64,000 nt of DNA, taken from positions 3,153,001-3,217,000 of the forward strand of contig NZ_CP140706.1 of assembly GCF_034555375.1 (NCBI RefSeq), given 5' to 3'. Every line of letters starts with the position of its first letter. Within the stretch, counting starts at the first letter, position 1. This document shows, one piece after another, positions 63,029-64,000 of this stretch. The position numbers and the translations under genes are program-made. The DNA is from Pseudomonas sp. B33.4 (GTDB taxonomy: Bacteria > Pseudomonadota > Gammaproteobacteria > Pseudomonadales > Pseudomonadaceae). The notes below the pieces were generated by a model. The model was given only the letters and a program-made list of their open reading frames with translations, searched no databases and was not told where the DNA came from.

Positions 63029-63880
63029 ATGAACCGTCATTTTTCCGCAAGAAATCTGCTAACCCTGTGCCTGGCGGGGTGTGCCGGTATGGTCGCCAGT
63101 CTCGCCCAGGCCGATGCGACGCTGGACAAGATCGAGCAACGCCACGCCATCAGCGTCGGGGTGATTCTCAGCGGCCCGCCGTTCGGTACGATCGAGCCGA
63201 AGACCGGCGAGCACCTGGGCTACAACGTCGAACTGGCCAAGGGCATTGCCAAGGCACTGGGCGTCGAAGCCAAAACCGTCTCGGTGCTGGCACCCAATCG
63301 CGTGCAGTTCTTGCAGCAGGGCAAGGTCGACATCCTGATTGCCAACATGCAGTTCACCGATGAGCGCGCCGAAATTCTCGATTACGTGCCCACGCCTTAC
63401 GAGGAGGTCGGTGGCGCGGCGTTGATTCGAAAGGGTGCGGGCATTACCCAATGGGCCGATCTCAAGGGCAAACCGGTGTGCGTGTCGCAGGGCAGCAATT
63501 TCATCAAGCCTTTGCAGGAAACCTACGGTGCCGAGATCAAGGCGTTCCGCAGTCAGTCGGAATCGCTGCTGTCGCTGCGCGGCAATGGTTGTGTGGCAGC
63601 GGTGCATGTCAGCCCGACCATGCATGCATTATCAAGCGATGCCGAGTGGTCCGGTTATGAAACGCCGCTGCCGAACGATCTGATTCCGTCCAACTCAGTG
63701 ATCTGGCTACGCAAGGGCGAGCACGATACCCAGGCAAAACTCGATGCCATCGTCCGTGACTGGCACCGCAGTGGCTGGCTGATCGAACTCGGCGAGCGCA
63801 CCGGCATGGCACCGTCGCAGGCCTTGCGTGACTTGCACGAGCAGTACCGCAATGCGGCGCCGTTGGCGGCGCAATCATGA
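63029..63880 (+). CDS. Periplasmic amino-acid-type solute-binding protein, copy 2
   Basis: 283 residues, signal peptide ending LAQA. Paralogue of the preceding gene: both begin the mature part with DATLxKIEQRH and share NRVQFLQQGKVD and IKAF-x-SxSESLLxLRGN-xCVAAVH; overall identity looks to be about half. It was therefore made by tandem duplication with later divergence, maybe giving different ligand preferences. Its stop overlaps the ATG of the next gene (ATGA), so the oxidase is in the same operon. Confidence 0.87.
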   Translation: MNRHFSARNLLTLCLAGCAGMVASLAQADATLDKIEQRHAISVGVILSGPPFGTIEPKTGEHLGYNVELAKGIAKALGVEAKTVSVLAPNRVQFLQQGKVDILIANMQFTDERAEILDYVPTPYEEVGGAALIRKGAGITQWADLKGKPVCVSQGSNFIKPLQETYGAEIKAFRSQSESLLSLRGNGCVAAVHVSPTMHALSSDAEWSGYETPLPNDLIPSNSVIWLRKGEHDTQAKLDAIVRDWHRSGWLIELGERTGMAPSQALRDLHEQYRNAAPLAAQS

Positions 63881-64000
63881 GCCGGGCATTGTTCGAAGCG
63901 TTGCAGCAACTGCTCGGCGCCAACCATGTACAGAGCAGCGAAGACGCGGCGGCGTACCTGACTGACAAACAGGGCCGGTATGTCGGGCAAGTCATTGCCG
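63877..64000 (+). CDS. Probable FAD-linked oxidase, N-terminus only
   Basis: The first 41 codons (MSRALFEALQQLLGANHVQSS) are in the window. LLGANHVQSSEDAAAYLTDKQGRY has the form of the N-terminus of FAD-binding oxidases of the D-lactate/D-2-hydroxyglutarate/glycolate dehydrogenase group. It is translationally coupled to the binding-protein gene. This suggests uptake and oxidation of a 2-hydroxy acid, tentatively. Confidence 0.6.
   Translation, partial: MSRALFEALQQLLGANHVQSSEDAAAYLTDKQGRYVGQVIA

Overview
The window is high-GC, gene-dense bacterial chromosome. It looks like Pseudomonas, probably the P. fluorescens group: a membrane-bound PQQ glucose dehydrogenase next to an OprB-type porin, a REP/REPIN element beginning with the pseudomonad GTAGGAGCTGCC signature, several LysR regulators, an AlaE-type exporter and a DUF4347/VCBS giant adhesin. 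The species is not resolved. No tRNA, rRNA, CRISPR array or insertion sequence was seen.

Layout. 1-8585 (minus): 5' part of a giant repeat adhesin that runs off the left edge. 8838-18713: housekeeping and accessory genes (two exported proteins, a DUF502 membrane protein, an NADP-binding protein with a divergent LysR, a ProP-like transporter, a REPIN, a lipoprotein pair, a two-component system, a DUF2252 protein). 18842-22070: a polyamine-type gamma-glutamylation operon (PuuB-like oxidase, cupin regulator, glutamine-synthetase-like ligase). 22174-35371: the most unusual region, described below. 35480-40262: a superfamily 1 helicase with a DUF2726 domain, then small orphan genes, some AT-rich. 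40339-43017: AlaE, LysR with divergent YcaC-like hydrolase, and a lysine-rich protein. 43256-55398: a type I secretion locus (small coupled ORF, ABC transporter, HlyD adaptor, small exported protein, giant RTX protein interrupted by an in-frame amber codon). 55479-59268: oprB and gcd. 59595-60990: two orphan genes with TTG starts. 61015-64000: a LysR gene, two tandem solute-binding proteins and the start of a probable FAD-linked oxidase.

The region I consider most likely to be an undescribed system is 23146-35371. Two tandem 18-residue peptide genes (25562-25618 and 25723-25779), each with a good ribosome binding site, encode nearly the same peptide (15 of 18 residues identical). Seven of their ten codon differences are silent and the other three are conservative, so selection appears to act on the peptide. 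A strong hairpin terminator follows, then a tightly packed operon: TPR protein, VOC protein, cytoplasmic beta-propeller, methyltransferase, glyoxalase-like protein, a three-gene ABC exporter, a TIM-barrel amidohydrolase and an M28 metallopeptidase without signal peptide. Divergent from the peptides lies a TetM/OtrA-like ribosomal protection GTPase. My inference is a peptide-derived natural product (RiPP-like), modified and trimmed in the cytoplasm, exported by the ABC pump, and possibly targeting the ribosome, with the GTPase as self-protection. None of the standard RiPP enzymes I looked for (YcaO, radical SAM, lanthionine synthetase, ATP-grasp, ThiF/E1-like) is present. The rival explanation is that the tiny ORFs are stalling leader peptides that, with the terminator, control the operon by attenuation.
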